DNA of 64,000 nt from Puccinellia tenuiflora (taxonomy: Eukaryota > Streptophyta > Magnoliopsida > Poales > Poaceae), in the NCBI GenBank assembly GCA_012064385.1, contig QRDG01000140.1:62001-126000 (forward strand), written 5' to 3'. This document shows positions 23,101-35,364 of the stretch, piece by piece. Numbering within the stretch: position 1 is the first letter of the stretch; every line of letters starts with the position of its first letter. A model generated the notes under the pieces. It saw only the letters and a list, made by a program, of their open reading frames with translations, was not told where the DNA came from and did no database searches. A program made the translations under genes and the position numbers.

Positions 23101-26100
23101 TCTGAATCACCCCTCTGATGGCTTGGGCCTCGGACAATCACAGCGGAAAATATGTGGTGCGCCCCCACACGAGTGTCTGCATCTGGATGTACCATGGACT
23201 TCAATATCTGATGGAGGAGCGCTTCTGGAAACACCTGCTAAGAAGAGTTAGATTGAAAAATCAGTAAATAACAAGAGAAGTGGCCCACTGAACACTAGTC
23301 ATGGAATAGCATTTTCCAAATTCCAAGGATAGAAAGTAAACGGTGCATAAATTATTGAATGCATGGAATACAAAGTTTCTAAACTTGATTGCAGCCCTTT
23401 TTATTCAGTTAAATTATTCAGTGAGTGGATAGAATAAATTCAGAACTAACCATAGGAGCATTTGAAGATACTGATGTTAAAGAGATTATGTGGCAAAGTA
23501 TCAGCAAACTTCCAATGGTTGCTCTGGCAACAGCAGGCATAGAAGGCAAATTCTCCAACGTAATTGCCATCATGTCATAAAGTGGCCTCACATCACGAAC
23601 CTATAAGAAGTTCAAAAAACTAACATAAGTAGGGTATTGTATGTATACACTGGTGTGAGCCTTTGACATCAAAGCTCCACAGCTGCAATTTTCTAAGAAA
23701 GGTGGCACAAAAACATGCATGGCAGTTGACAGATGTTAACATGTACTGGAATAGTGCAGGACATACTCCTCTAACAACTTCAAGAAGACAGCCCTCCAGG
23801 AATTTTTGAAGAGACTCATTCAAGTTCAGCTCTTCAACACTGCCTGACTCCACTGCCTCTAGTGTTTTCCTCAAGTGCCTGCACAAGTCACCTGCTACTG
23901 CAAGTTCAGGAGCAACACCTCCTGATCGCAGCTGTCGTGCCAAAGATGTTGCTGTCTGAATAATATCAGATTTAGTCTGAGGATCATGCACAATATTTTT
24001 GTGATCTAGGTGGCGGATGACAGCAGTCAAAATCAATTGTTCGTTGCCTATGAGAAACAAATGTGTTAGCACTTTAGCAGACAAGGAAACCCTTAAAAAT
24101 ATTGCAAAGAGGAAAAGAAAGTCTACTGTGGAATGCAAACATATTCGTTGATAAAAACTACTAGCAAGCTTGTAATAAGACTTATAATGCACCTGACAAT
24201 TAAAAATACCAAATATGGTATCTGCAGATAACTAAATAGATTGGCAGCATGGAAGAACAAGGAAATTATTGCAACTTTCTCTATTACAGGAATAATAGGA
24301 TCTTCGTAGCATGCCATGTAAATACAAGAATAAATAGAAAGCTCATATATTAGCACTTTTACTATTTTATTATGCAAGCAAAATGTACCTGAACTCTTCC
24401 CTAGACAAGACATATCAGACAAGACGAGCAAAGCCAGTCCATGCCGATGAGCCCATTGTTTCTTCATATCAAAGTAAGAAAGCATTGGATCTAGGATGCG
24501 TCGCATAGTTGTACTCTCTTTGGCCAGTTCTGCAAGCTTCTGAACACAAATATGCGACCATACTGCTGGACATTCACACTCCTCCCTGCAGAGCCAATCA
24601 AATAAATCATAATGTCATGGGTGCATCTGAGACTAAATATTAGAAGAAGAAGCATCAAGTGCGTCACGAAATATAGGTCAGGCAGTCATTCACAAGGCCA
24701 TTACTTATATCAAGTTCCCGTTCAACTCTTGATTGATGGGTCAAACAGTGAAAACCTGAACTTGAATTTTTATCTTACCCTACTATTCTTCTAAAAGAAA
24801 TTTTCTTCAATATGTTCTTTCATGCTCTTTTTCTGTATCTCTGATGCATCGTGCGCGTGCTTGATAGTAAGTTGTCAAATAATAGTTGAAATAAATCTAA
24901 ACATTTAAGTATGGTGTCTGACATCCAATTCTAGCATGATGTACCCTTCAAAGTAGGAAAAAATGGCATGCACTACTGCTTGACAACATCTAAAACAAAA
25001 TTGAACTGAAAGGCTGCAGCGCAGTAAAACTTGTGTGATGTACAGAAGCATGCATTTTCTGCACAAAAATTAAGAAAAAAATGGTATTGCAGACGCATAA
25101 CAATGACACTTCACCTGGTCAAGGCTGAAGAATCCCTTGCAGATCGCAGTCTAATAGTTGCAGCTGAACCGTGGAAATCCACATCATTACCTCCACCTAA
25201 GCCAACTCGTCCCTCACGTCTGACTATTTCATCAACCCAGTTATGTTGTGATGCATGTCTGTCATCATCACCAGCAGCTTCCCCCATCTTATAATTTTCC
25301 AAAACTGATTGCACCATCTGTACAAGAAAGTGAAAATCCTCAACATCCATCATTGCATTGAACTTGAAAAATACGAAAGACTGAGCATAAACTCCCTAAA
25401 AGAAATAGAGAAACCATAGCGGAACCATTTGAATTACTATGCATCACAAGTAATGATCAACAGAACAATGCCATAAAAAGAATTTATCGTAGTTACCTCA
25501 TCGAAATCAGCAAATATGTACGAATGTTCCTTCATAAACCAGATCTACAGGAGTATTACAATAGTTAACTGGAATGAACTTTCAAACAAAATTACCAGGA
25601 AATGTCAGAACTCAAAAGGTAACAAAAATAAAGAAAATGAACTGCAGAGTCAAATCTACCATTGCTGACAAACACTGCAGGCTTGCTGCCCGCAGAAGAG
25701 TATGCTCCACTCCCTGTTGCCGTGAAAGTGCGCACACTTTGTGGACCAAGCTTTCAATATTCCGTGCATATGTGTTGTCTACCTGTTAATGTGCCAAAAT
25801 TATGAAACACCGCACTACAGAGCTCCCCAAAACAAATTGAAATACTAAGCATGTCTGCTTCATCATGCCCACCTGGCTGTAAATAAACTTCGCTAAAGTT
25901 TGACATCCAAGAATATGAATGTTCTCTTGCTTGCTTTCGAGAAGGTCAGTTAGGACGTTCACCAGGCTGACAGCAAAATATGCCCTGTACCATCACATGC
26001 ACGATAACATAACATAAATTTTAGCTACAAAGCTTCATCGAAAACGACTTGCATTCCACATAGGAAACATGAGTGGCAGGCAAGAGTTTCAGAAACTCAC

Positions 26101-26776
26101 ATCTGCTCCTTACAAATGAAGAGTAACTTGCTGTACGCTTCAGTGATAATTTTGACATAGTTCACATGAGCAGCACGCAGCTCCTTGCGACTCCTCTGTT
26201 CCAGAAACTTGACAATCTAACAAGCATGCAGTGAAGGGAAACTTATTGATTATTATCGAATAGGCAAGGAATATCCAGCAATCAAATATGAGAGAACATA
26301 ACGCAAACATCACTTGCCTTTGGAATACGCAGGGGGTTCTTGGCAGCATATTCACATAACTTCATGATTTTCCTCTCATTTGGAGAGCCATCCTGGAAAA
26401 GTAATTATGCACCGTAAGCACCCTAGAATGACCATTGTTGCCATTTGCACATAGCAGCGTAAGCTACATTCTACAAATAATTATAGCAGTCAGTGGCAGA
26501 AGACAACCATGTGATATGGCCATGTTCTGCAGAGTATTTTAAGGAACATGCAGAGTACTAATAATAGATCAACGACAGCACACCATTATTCAACGGTCGC
26601 GGGAGCAACTAAGCGAGCTAAAGCGGCGGGCCAGCACTTACCGGCGTCTTGGGGAATATCTCGGCGAGCAGCTTCTTGTAGCGCTTGACGGGGCGCCGCG
26701 AGCTCGGGCGCAGCGCCGGGCAGCAGACGCACATGCTCTCGCACGACGGGAACAGCTTCGCCGCCATGAACCCCAT
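20160..26776 (-). CDS. SRL2: SEMI-ROLLED LEAF 2 / EFR3-like ARM-repeat protein
   Basis: Nineteen coding exons on the minus strand join without a frame error into 993 residues. They are 26776-26642, 26392-26318, 26216-26101, 25984-25873, 25782-25660, 25544-25497, 25317-25115, 24585-24389, 24047-23767, 23600-23451, 23234-22839, 22685-22536, 22279-22204, 22106-21982, 21551-21360, 21211-21071, 20915-20781, 20563-20363 and 20285-20160. The N-terminus has a Cys cluster (CESMCVCCPALRP) and the basic RRPVKRYKKLL block that mark the plant EFR3 family; such cysteines are palmitoylated in EFR3. Alpha-helical ARM/HEAT-like sequence follows. The conserved tail includes GASVSTSPLPYGTM and LPPASPFDNFLKAA. 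EFR3 proteins anchor the PI4-kinase alpha complex at the plasma membrane; rice SRL2 affects leaf rolling. Intron 2 uses a GC donor. Which rice paralogue it matches best was not tested. Confidence 0.95.
21756..22004. repeat. Tandem duplication covering an exon end and splice donor in the SRL2-like gene
   Basis: Segments 21756-21873 and 21880-22004 are diverged direct copies. The right copy contains the last 23 coding bases of exon 14 (exon end 21982) and its donor, read on the minus strand. The left copy lies inside the intron and carries the matching pseudo-exon end, but its donor GT has become AT. The duplication is therefore silent for the protein. Confidence 0.75.
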
Positions 26777-26796
26777 CTTCTGGTGTCCGCAAGAGG

Positions 26797-26914
26797 CTGG
26801 AGCAACCGCCTCAGGAGCGGATCTACATTGTGCGCCGGGTGTGCATTGTGAGGGTGAGTGACTGAGTGGGATTTATAAGTAGCTAATCGCTGGATGATAG
26901 AGCAAACTTCATAC
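26797..26914 (-). other. Probable 5'-UTR intron of the SRL2-like gene
   Basis: On the minus strand a good donor (CTGAG then GTATGA at 26914) and an acceptor (GCTCCAG ending at 26797) bracket 118 bp, 20 bp before the ATG. The flanks are GC-rich leader sequence. The splice sites are read from sequence only; transcript evidence is needed to confirm them. Confidence 0.5.
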
Positions 26915-27089
26915 CTCAGAGCCTTGCGGACGGGGTGAAGCGGCGCGACGAGGAAGAGCGGGAATGGCGGTGGCGGCGACGCGCCTGAAGAGGCGGAGAG
27001 CTCCTGAGCAGCGCGCGGTGGACCGGTGGTGCACGCACTGTAGGAGAGATGGAGCCGCCTTGCTAGGTCAGGAGAGTCCAGGCATGGCG

Positions 27090-27180
27090 AAGGGGAAATT
27101 TAGGGGGAGTGGGGAGTGGGGAGTGGGGAAAGAGGAGGAGGGAGGGCGGAGAAGGCAGAAGAGAGGCACCACGTGACCGC
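27090..27180 (-). promoter_or_regulatory. Probable core promoter of the SRL2-like gene: pyrimidine patch and G-box
   Basis: Read on the minus strand, 27104-27150 is a long CT-rich tract with three tandem ACTCCCC units, resembling the Y patch of plant core promoters. CACGTG lies at 27170-27175. Both are about 330-400 bp upstream of the start codon, at a position reasonable for a gene with a spliced leader. Several overlapping ORFs here (26964-27385) are low-complexity shadows. Confidence 0.4.
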
Positions 27181-28756
27181 GGCCTCGGTGGCAGGGCCAA
27201 TTGGAGCAGCCTTTTTCTCCTGTCCTCGGCGAGGATTGACGACGGCTTTCCACGCCCAGCAACACGCCAGCCTGCCCAAAAGTACGGAACAGTGACGCAC
27301 AAGACAAGGACTCGGTTTTGGGTATCAATTGCATCCGGGGCTTTTCCAGGAAGATAAAACCGTTGCTGGAATATAGTAGGGACACATTAGGTATACCTTA
27401 TTTAACATGGAATGACTTGTTTAACTAGGTCTAATAATAATGTTTACCCCTCACCGGTCAATACAAGTTCGCAACTAGACTAGAGGTGAGTTGTAATACA
27501 AGAACCAATTTGTTTGTGTTCTTAACAGAAAAATTAGTTCGTTCGACAGGAAAAATATCATACGCCTTTTTACTTGTAATAAAACCCCATGTCGGTCTGA
27601 CAAATCAAAATGTTGTTATTGTTGTTTTCACTCTCTACGCATCAGACCACTCGGTGATGGGGATGCCAATGATCAAGATGGATGAACTGACATAGGTCAC
27701 ATACTAGTATCTTTGGTGACTCGGGCGACAAAAAAAGCATGGTGAGTTCACCCCTCCCTTGCGAGTTTGTAGACATATAATCATACTGAGTTGAGTAAAG
27801 CTACTAACATTGGTGAGTAAATGGTCCAAGTAGAGCATTGGGTTTGCTGAGCTAAATGTCGATGTTACATTCTTCACTCATCGACGAAGGTACATTAGCG
27901 GTTGTCATATGAGATATGGGATATAGCATGTATGGGCCTTTTCTTTGGTCATGTTTGCATATGCGAAAATGGTGGAGGTGGTGCCTATGAAACATAAACC
28001 GAAACCGACAAATTTCATAGTTGTAGCAAAGTCCGATTCAATTGAAGTTATCAATACATGCTTGGGGGAGGCCTTGTGGTGGAGTACGGAGACGACTATG
28101 TTAATGTTTGTTGACTACATGTCTAAGGCTCCATGAATAGGGAAGGTGAAATTTAAACATTCTCCTCATGAGGTTAACACAACAAGGTCATTGTATAACA
28201 AGGTTATCTCTTCACCAAAAAAAATATCTTCTAAATGGGTCAATGATCCCGTCGATTTATTTTGAGAACAATTGGTGGCCTTCACTATAAATATGCTTTG
28301 AATGACCACGGTTGGTCGTTCTCTAGGCTAATGAAGTAATATTTCTCGATTTTGTTATATATCTTGTCATTCAACAAATGAAGCAATAACAACGGACAAT
28401 TTTTTAAATTTCATGTGAATTTACCATAGTCCATGTACAGCTCAGTGCTCCCACAAGTTGAAATTAATGTAAGACCCGACATGTTTTATTGAACCAATAA
28501 ATTCTAAATTTTGTGGCACCCAGGAACTCACTAGATTAATGGGTGTTTTTGGTAAATGTGCAATCATCTCGCACAAAAAAAGAAGGAGTCCTTATAACTA
28601 TAAGTGTTTCAACTCTTAAACCAAATATGTTCTCAATTGAATTGTGATGTGTTATGTTGGCTCACAAGCTAGTAGATAAACATAGAGGAGACAAAACCTA
28701 TTTGATAAGTTTGAATAGAAATTGACTAACTGTCAAAATATATTGGTAGTTGCATA
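27181..28756. other. Intergenic DNA with no recognisable gene
   Basis: AT-rich sequence between the gene island and the nested retrotransposons. Short ORFs (for example 27486-27695 and 27945-28136) show no motifs, and no terminal repeats were found. It may contain decayed transposon sequence that cannot be named by eye. Confidence 0.4.
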
Positions 28757-28761
28757 GCTAG

Positions 28762-29706
28762 TGTCGTGTCTTGGATCACGGACACCGGGAGTAAAGGATA
28801 CCCCCTTTTTAGGTTCGACACGGGGCGTGAAGGAGGCTGGGAGACGCCAACGTCCGGGAGAACCTCGTCAAGATCTTCGATCTACGTACTAGCAAGCAAC
28901 ACAGAGACACAAGGAGTTTACCCAGGTTCAGGCCGCACGGAGGCTAAAAGCCCTACTCCTGCATGTCTGGATTGAGTGGTTCACCATACAGAGGTGGTTG
29001 CGGGTGAGAACCCGGGAGGTGTTGGCTAGAGGTTGAAGACGAGCAGATCCTTTCCCGGAGGAGATCACCTCTCGCCTTTTCTATTCTTGTCTGGTGCGCT
29101 ACCTAGCCTAGCCTCCGACTCTCTAGAATTCCGTCCCCTCCCTCTGGTGCCTCGATCCTCCTTTTATAGGCTAAGGGGATCCCACAAGGGCACCTTTGGG
29201 GCGGAGGGGTTTTAGGCGGGAAAACCCCTCTGGGTTTTTCTTATGGGGCGACGTGGCCTCTTCTCGTCCAAGTATTCTTCTGAGGGGGGTTAGGTGCGGT
29301 CGCCCACCTTTTGCAGGGCGGGCGGACAAAGGCTGACACCTTTACTGACCGTGTCCCCACGCGGCGCCTCCATCTTCTTGGCGCCCAAGACTTCTAGGAG
29401 CTTCCAGCAGGAGCTGGCAAGCTTATCCTCTTTGCATGTGCGGAGGTTGGAGCCCGGGGGTGAGCCTGGCCTCCTGCCGGGCGTCCGGGTCCACAGGACC
29501 TCCGCGTCGTCTGCCGGGTTGAGGGTGACACCGGGAGGCCACCGGGTCCTTAGTCGTGATTGTCGATGCCATCCTTGTTCAGTTGCCGTGGGGCAGATGG
29601 GGAGGCCGGTCTTGAATCCTTGCCTTGTTCGCCTCCTTGGTGGGCCCACTGGTGGCGGACCCACTTTGACCGCATCAGGGGAACCCCGTGTTCCACTGTT
29701 GCGACA
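28762..29706 (-). repeat. 3' LTR of the first Tat-lineage fragment (945 bp)
   Basis: The plus strand starts TGTCGTGTCTTGG at 28762 and ends GCGACA at 29706, so both ends are TG..CA with TGTCG/CGACA complementarity. A minus-strand TATAAAAGG box lies near 29162-29170. The adjacent bases 29707-29720 read, on the minus strand, as the purine tract ATGCCCGGGGCTAC. ORFs inside (29033-29215, 29290-29763 and others) are shadows. Confidence 0.75.
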
Positions 29707-30014
29707 GTAGCCCCGGGCATAGTCCCGGTGGGCACGTCCTACTGCTGCCGGGGCTATGACCAAAAAAAGTCAAAGTGGGTCCCTGGCGTCTTGTCTTGAC
29801 TGTCCCGTCCCATCCGTCAGGGAGTGGGTGCTTGGAGTTATCCTCTTGGGGGAGTAACTGCGCCTGCCTCCTCGATTCTCGGAAACGGAGAAGGCGAGGT
29901 GACTGTCGTCGAGGGCGCAGTCGAGCCTTCTTAAAGGCGGGGGTGCCCTTCCCGAATCTTCAATCATCTTCCTTCTTCTTCCAGCTCCACACTCCAGCAG
30001 AGCCGAGCACGCCG

Positions 30015-30215
30015 ATGGCGAGAGCCAGGAGAGGAACTGGATGCACCCATTCTTCCTCAGCGGTGGCGGAGGTGGCCGCCAGCAGCCATGGGAGTGTTGC
30101 TCCCCGAGGTCGAGCGGGGCGTGGTCGCGGCGGCGACCGCGGTCGTGGTCGTGGAAGCCGTGGTCGCGGAGGTCGTGGAGCTGGAGGCTTTCCAGATCTT
30201 TCTCCACGAAGTACG
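30015..30215 (+). CDS. Antisense RG-rich ORF of the Tat-lineage fragment, 3' truncated
   Basis: On the strand opposite to the retrotransposon, a frame opens at ATG 30015 and runs 67 codons before being cut by element B. It is rich in Arg and Gly (repeated GRG, RGG and RGRG tracts near the end), like nucleic-acid-binding RGG regions. A TTAAAG box at about 29931 sits 84 bp upstream. The placement mirrors the antisense genes of element C: directly inside the LTR and pointing toward pol. Its function is unknown. The frame stays open upstream of the ATG, so the start is a best guess based on the TATA-like box. Confidence 0.45.
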
Positions 30216-31961
30216 TGAAGGGGTTCGTTGCATAGAAACAAAAAAATTCCTACGTAACAATCGGAAGAAAAACCCAACGGATCTAGATCTATTATATGAA
30301 GGTAGCGAAGTGGAGATCCAATCTCTTACCCTCGAATAACGAACAAAGACTTTTGTCGATGCAGGGGCTGGTCTGTCGATCCCCGCAACTAGACTCATCT
30401 AGTCGCGAGGAGATGTATTATCCGATCCGAGATCCAATCCGATGGAGCACTACACGAGCAGCACCTCCGCGGTATCCACACGTACAGCTCGATGAAGACT
30501 TTCTCTCCTTGATCCTGAAAGCGAGGAGGAAGTGGCTCATGAGATTCCAGCAGCACGACGGTGTGGTGGTGGATATGGTGGAGATCCCGGCAGGGCTTCA
30601 CCAAACAACTGCGGGAGAGAGGAGGTGGAGGAGAGGGGCAGCGGCTAGGGCTTGAGGTGGTGTGCGCCCTAGCCCTCTCTCCTCCTTATATAGGCTTGGG
30701 GGCAGCCCTTGCCCCTCCCCGAAGTCCTAGGGGCGGCCAAGGGGGGGAACTTGCCCCCCAAGGCGCCCCCTTCCTTTCAGGGTTAGGGTTTCCCTTGGGC
30801 TAGCCGCATGGGCCTTTAGGGAGGGGTTGCGGCCAGCCCTTGTGGGCTGTTGTGCCCCTCCTTAGCCCATGTCGACCCTATGGATAGGTGGGTCCCACTA
30901 TGGAACCTTCCGGAACCTTCTAGAACTTTTTCGGTACACTGCCGAAAAATTCCCGAACTTTTCCGGAACCTGAAAACCACTTTCCTTATATGAAACTTTA
31001 TCTCCGGACTCTTCCGGAGCTCCTCGTGATATCTAGGATCTCATCCGAGACACCGAATCAACATTTGATTACACCATTTACTTATCTCACTAAAACCCTA
31101 GCTACATCGAAGACTTAAGTGTGTGACCCTACGGGTTCGAGACTATGTAGACATGATCCGATCAATAGTCAATAGTGGGACCGGGATGCCCATATTGACT
31201 CCTACATATTCAACGAAGTTCCTTATCGATTGAACCATGATGTCGGAGATTCTTAATCTCATATATGATTCCTTTGTCTCATGATATTTAATTTGCCCGA
31301 GATTTGATCGTCGATATCTCCATATCTAGTTCCATCTCGTTACCTGGCAAATTCTCTTTACTCGTCCATAATATAGGATCTCCATGATTACTCCTAATCA
31401 CATGTTTGTAAACTTTCCAGATGCTATATTACCGAGTGGGCCCAGAGATATTCTACTCCGTCACATGGAGGGACAAATCCCACTCTTGATACATATCACC
31501 CAACAACCTACCATTCGGAGATACCTGAAAGCCACCTTTATAATCACCCAGTTACGAAGCGACGTTTGATGTCCACAAAGTATTCCTCCGGTAAGCGGGA
31601 GTGATATAATCTCATGGTCTAAGGAAACTATACTTGAAATACAAAAGATGTTAGCAATGAAACTGTGTGACATGGTTAATTGCAACTCTTTATTATTGGG
31701 TCTTGTCCATCATATCATTCTCCTAATGATTGACTTCGTTATCAAGTGACTATAACAAGTCCACGGTTAAGAAACCTTAACCATCTCTTGACTAACGAAC
31801 TAGTCTAGTAGAGACTTACTAGGGACACCTGGTTGTTTATATTCCACACATGTATTATGTTTCCAGTTAATACAATTATAGCATGGATAATAAACTATTA
31901 TCATAAACATGAATATGCTAATAAACCATTTTATTATTTCCTCTAGGGCATATTCCCAACA
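30216..31961 (-). repeat. 3' LTR of Copia element B (1746 bp)
   Basis: The plus strand begins TGAAGGGGTTCG and ends CCCAACA. The first 370 bp or so align with 36641-37012. The purine tract directly follows at 31962. ORFs inside are shadows. Confidence 0.88.
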
Positions 31962-31978
31962 GTCTCCCACTTGCACTA
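31962..31978 (-). other. Polypurine tract of Copia element B
   Basis: The minus strand reads AAGTGGGAGAC immediately before the LTR's TGTTGGG. This is the expected position for the plus-strand primer. Confidence 0.75.
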
Positions 31979-32898
31979 GAGTCAATAATCTAGTTTACAT
32001 TTTCTCGATCCAACACCCATGGAGTCTCAGTGTTGATCATGTTTGCTCATGGAAGAGGTTCTGTCTGTGTTCTATACTATACAGTTCTTTATGTTCTTTG
32101 CAATACGTCAATGTCACCTAAATTGACATTACTTTATCATCACATGATAAACCTCATCATCATATGACGAATATAATATATTTGGTTACAGAGTGAGACT
32201 TTTGTTTCCCTTTTATGCCTACATGATGCATGATCAGTCAAAAGAACTTTCACATAGCATGTGCACCCGGAACTCACTCAATCTTGAAACAAAATTTCTC
32301 AAACCAAAATATTATATCTTTTAATCCTTGAATTAATCATATACTCATATATGTTGTAGACTCAACAAATCGACAGTGCAATCCAAGTCACTTCGATATT
32401 TTTTATCACGCTTTCGCTGCGCTTCTAACTTTATGAGATCTCCATCTAGTTTGGTATCATGACTTCAACCAAGTCTACCATTCTCTAGATTCAATTATCT
32501 CATCTCCATGTTGAAATGACTCCTCATTCCTAACATGTTCTTCTAACCAAGAACTTGGGTCACATTTCGTCAAATACAAAAAATATGGTTCTTATATGTT
32601 TAGTCCTATGACCAAGTCATAGCGAATACCAAAATATCCTCCAACCATTATTCTTGTACTAAGATTAGACTTAATGTTTTACCTATCTTTTACAAGTAAT
32701 GAACTCTTCTTCACTTGTTCCATTTTGAACTCGTTCAAAATCTTATTTAGGTTAAACATCCTGACTTAATGTTTATCAAACATATCTATCCACCATAGAT
32801 ATTTGACGCTCAAAACTAACTTCATAAGTTATACGTTGGTTCCTGATTTATTTACAACATTTATGAAATCTCTATTCCATTTAAGCAAGATGTTGTAA

Positions 32899-33100
32899 AC
32901 TCCCACTCAAATATACACCATACACATATTAAATTGTGAAACCACTTTGGCTCCCACTCAGAAATATGTTATCTTTATATTTGACCATGATCAACTAGCT
33001 CCCACTCAAACATATGTCACCACATATTTTGATTATGAAAATTAGTTTCTGCTCTCACTTGATATATGTCTCCACGTATTTCAATTAGATCCCACTCAGT
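32899..33100 (-). repeat. Five degenerate copies of a purine-tract-like motif in element B
   Basis: On the plus strand CTCCCACTC recurs at about 32899, 32951 and 32999, with one-base variants at about 33050 and 33089. Spacing is 38-52 bp and similar flanks (often followed by an AAATATG-like run) repeat with it. On the minus strand each is GAGTGGGAG, matching the core of the element's own polypurine tract. Confidence 0.65.
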
Positions 33101-34759
33101 TTCTCATGCACTTTCTCGATATTTTGGACACCTCCAAAATTCTTAATTAACTTTTAAAATTCGAGAACTCATATACGAAACGCTAGTATTTTGCTAGCTT
33201 TAAGTTTTATTTATTCTCTACAAAACCCCTTTTGAGGAATAAATATGTGAAACATCACTTTCACAAAATCAAGTAACAATTACTTTGTGATTTAAACTTA
33301 ACATAGGATGACTCTTAGTCACATTCGTATTTAAGACTTCTATTTCTTCTTTGTAGTTTCGTAGGTATGTCTTGTTTCTTGAACATGACAAGTAAATCAT
33401 GAATATTATTTTGCAACATGACAAATTTTTTTTTAATCCAACTATTCCTAGAAAAGCTGAATTCGAATTCAATGGTCATCATCATTAATTCCTTCTTTCA
33501 TGTGTCAAGTAAAACCCCAACAGAAACACTTTCCGCTGTGTTACTCGATACACTAAAGTCAAGGTCAATAACCTTATTTCTGTTTCTCATTTATTCCAGC
33601 AACTCTTTTATCAATGAAACCCTTTCATGATAAACCACTAAAATACTTAGCACAACCAACAAATTGGTTTGCCCCTTTTAGTCTCATATTGTGGAATCAC
33701 ATTCATAGTCACACATATGAATATACTACAACATTATTCGCAATAGTCTCTAATTATCTCATAATTACCACGACTTCTCATAACTCATATGGAATCGTTT
33801 ATGCGAATCATTAAATAGATCCTTATTTCTAAACAGAGTGTTTATCAAATAAATCTAAATGCTATTATTAAAATCCCGAAATAAAAACCCTTCTTTGAGA
33901 CCACACAATATCGAATAGTGTGTGATTATAATATCTTAGGACATATTAAACGCATTTGAAATATTCTAAACACTGTAATTTTTTATAACACTTCTCACAA
34001 GTCCGCATACTAACATATAACTCAAATATTTTGTCTCTTTTGATCAAATTATAAAGACTTAATTTTCTTGTTAACTTAATATCCTAAACTCCAGAATTTT
34101 ATTTTTCATAACTCGAACAAATACATATATTTACTCATATCATTTATGATGTAGCGCACAAAATAATGACATTTAACATTTGCTGAAAATATAACCAACA
34201 CCTGTGTTTATTTTCGGCAACTCATGGCACTCTTCCAAAGGGTGGTATTTTAGTCATACTCCTTACAATAAGGCGCATTGATAAAACATCAAAATGTTTA
34301 TTCAATATTTAGCACGACTAAAACAATTGTCATTATTAAGTTTTTTGGATATCTTTAGTATGTCACATATTTTATAAATGTTTAACTAATCATCGTCTAG
34401 ATTAAAATAAGGACAATAATCTCATAATCGAAACGTGATCACCAAAAAGAATTACTCGTGAAAATAGAACAACCACTTGTCTCTAACATGAATAACGGTC
34501 TCACAAACCGAGACACACTAATTTAAAGATCACACTTAATTCGATTACAAAAGCTCATTCAAATCCTCTAATAAAAAACGATAAATGTAAAAGTAGAATG
34601 TCGCCATCATCAACTCCTTGATTGCCACTATCCCGCGATATCCACTCAGTCCCTCCATGCACTTCTCAAACGACAGGTCATGTTTTCATAAAACAGCACA
34701 AGTATCAAATACTTAGCCACAAGTGTAAACAGGACATTTAAACATTTATAACTCGTATA
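33101..34759. other. AT-rich internal region of element B without pol
   Basis: No reverse transcriptase, integrase or RNase H motif is visible on either strand. Only short featureless ORFs are present. The same holds for 31979-32898. Confidence 0.65.
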
Positions 34760-35364
34760 TCAAAATATACCTTCTGCATTGACAACTTCTTCTGCTATGG
34801 GTTCCACTTTGACATGACGCAACCGAGACACAAACTCACAGAAAGTGATCGAATCCCTTCCCATGACATAGTCCCTGACATAATTCTTGAAGCTGGGGGG
34901 AAGCGAGCGCAGCACCCCATCTATCGTAAATTCATCCGTCATCAAGTAGTCCCAAACCAGCACTAGAGAGTGATGAATCTCATGCATCTTCCTCATGTGT
35001 TGTTCCAAACAAGTGTTATCTTCCATCTTGAGTGAAATAAACTCATTCAGAATCTCAAACCTTGCAATTTTGACTTGTGCTATGAACCTATTTTCAGCTC
35101 ATCAACAATCTCATTGGCACGCAAGTCTTCGAAATGACTACTCAGGTCAGAATTCATGCAGGTGCACATCAACCACTCAACTTGTAAGTAAGTGGTTTCT
35201 TGGCAAAGCCATTCTATGTGCTCTTCCTCAGTTGCAGAAGCATTGGGTTTATCTCCTATTGGTTCTTCTAGCACGTCAAGCAAGTCATTGGTGTGTAGGA
35301 CTTCACACAAAAGCAGATACCACTCGATAAAGTTTGATCCATCTAGACGCAGCTCCTCGGCCAT
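34760..35364 (-). pseudogene. gag remnant of Copia element B
   Basis: ATG at 35364 opens a frame with LDGSNFIEWYLLLCEVL, the N-terminal block of Copia gag. A frameshift occurs near 35090; a second frame to 34760 carries the following UBN2-type block (LVLVWDYLMTDEFTIDGVLRSLP, FCEFVSRLRHVKVEP). It then ends. The zinc knuckle and all of pol are missing. The frameshift and truncation mean no working gag. Confidence 0.8.

Larger units (their letters stand above)
28762..30215 (-). mobile_element. Tat-lineage Gypsy fragment (3' end) interrupted by Copia element B
   Basis: It contains a complete LTR, its polypurine tract, and the start of an antisense ORF, then stops abruptly at the terminus of element B. 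The order is the same as in element C: LTR, purine tract next to it on the minus strand, then a plus-strand promoter and ORF. On that basis I place it in the same lineage, in minus orientation. The rest should lie to the right of element B, beyond the window. GCTAG (28757-28761) is its candidate left target site. Confidence 0.7.

Noticed and set aside
26964..27385. Cluster of overlapping ORFs upstream of the SRL2-like gene
   Set aside because: Low-complexity purine/pyrimidine tract and leader sequence of the gene; no protein features.
27945..28136. 63-aa ORF in the intergenic region
   Set aside because: No motif and no start or promoter context; consistent with chance.
29290..29763. 157-aa minus-strand ORF within the Tat-lineage LTR
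   Set aside because: It runs across the LTR end and purine tract and has overlapping ORFs in other frames; no domain.
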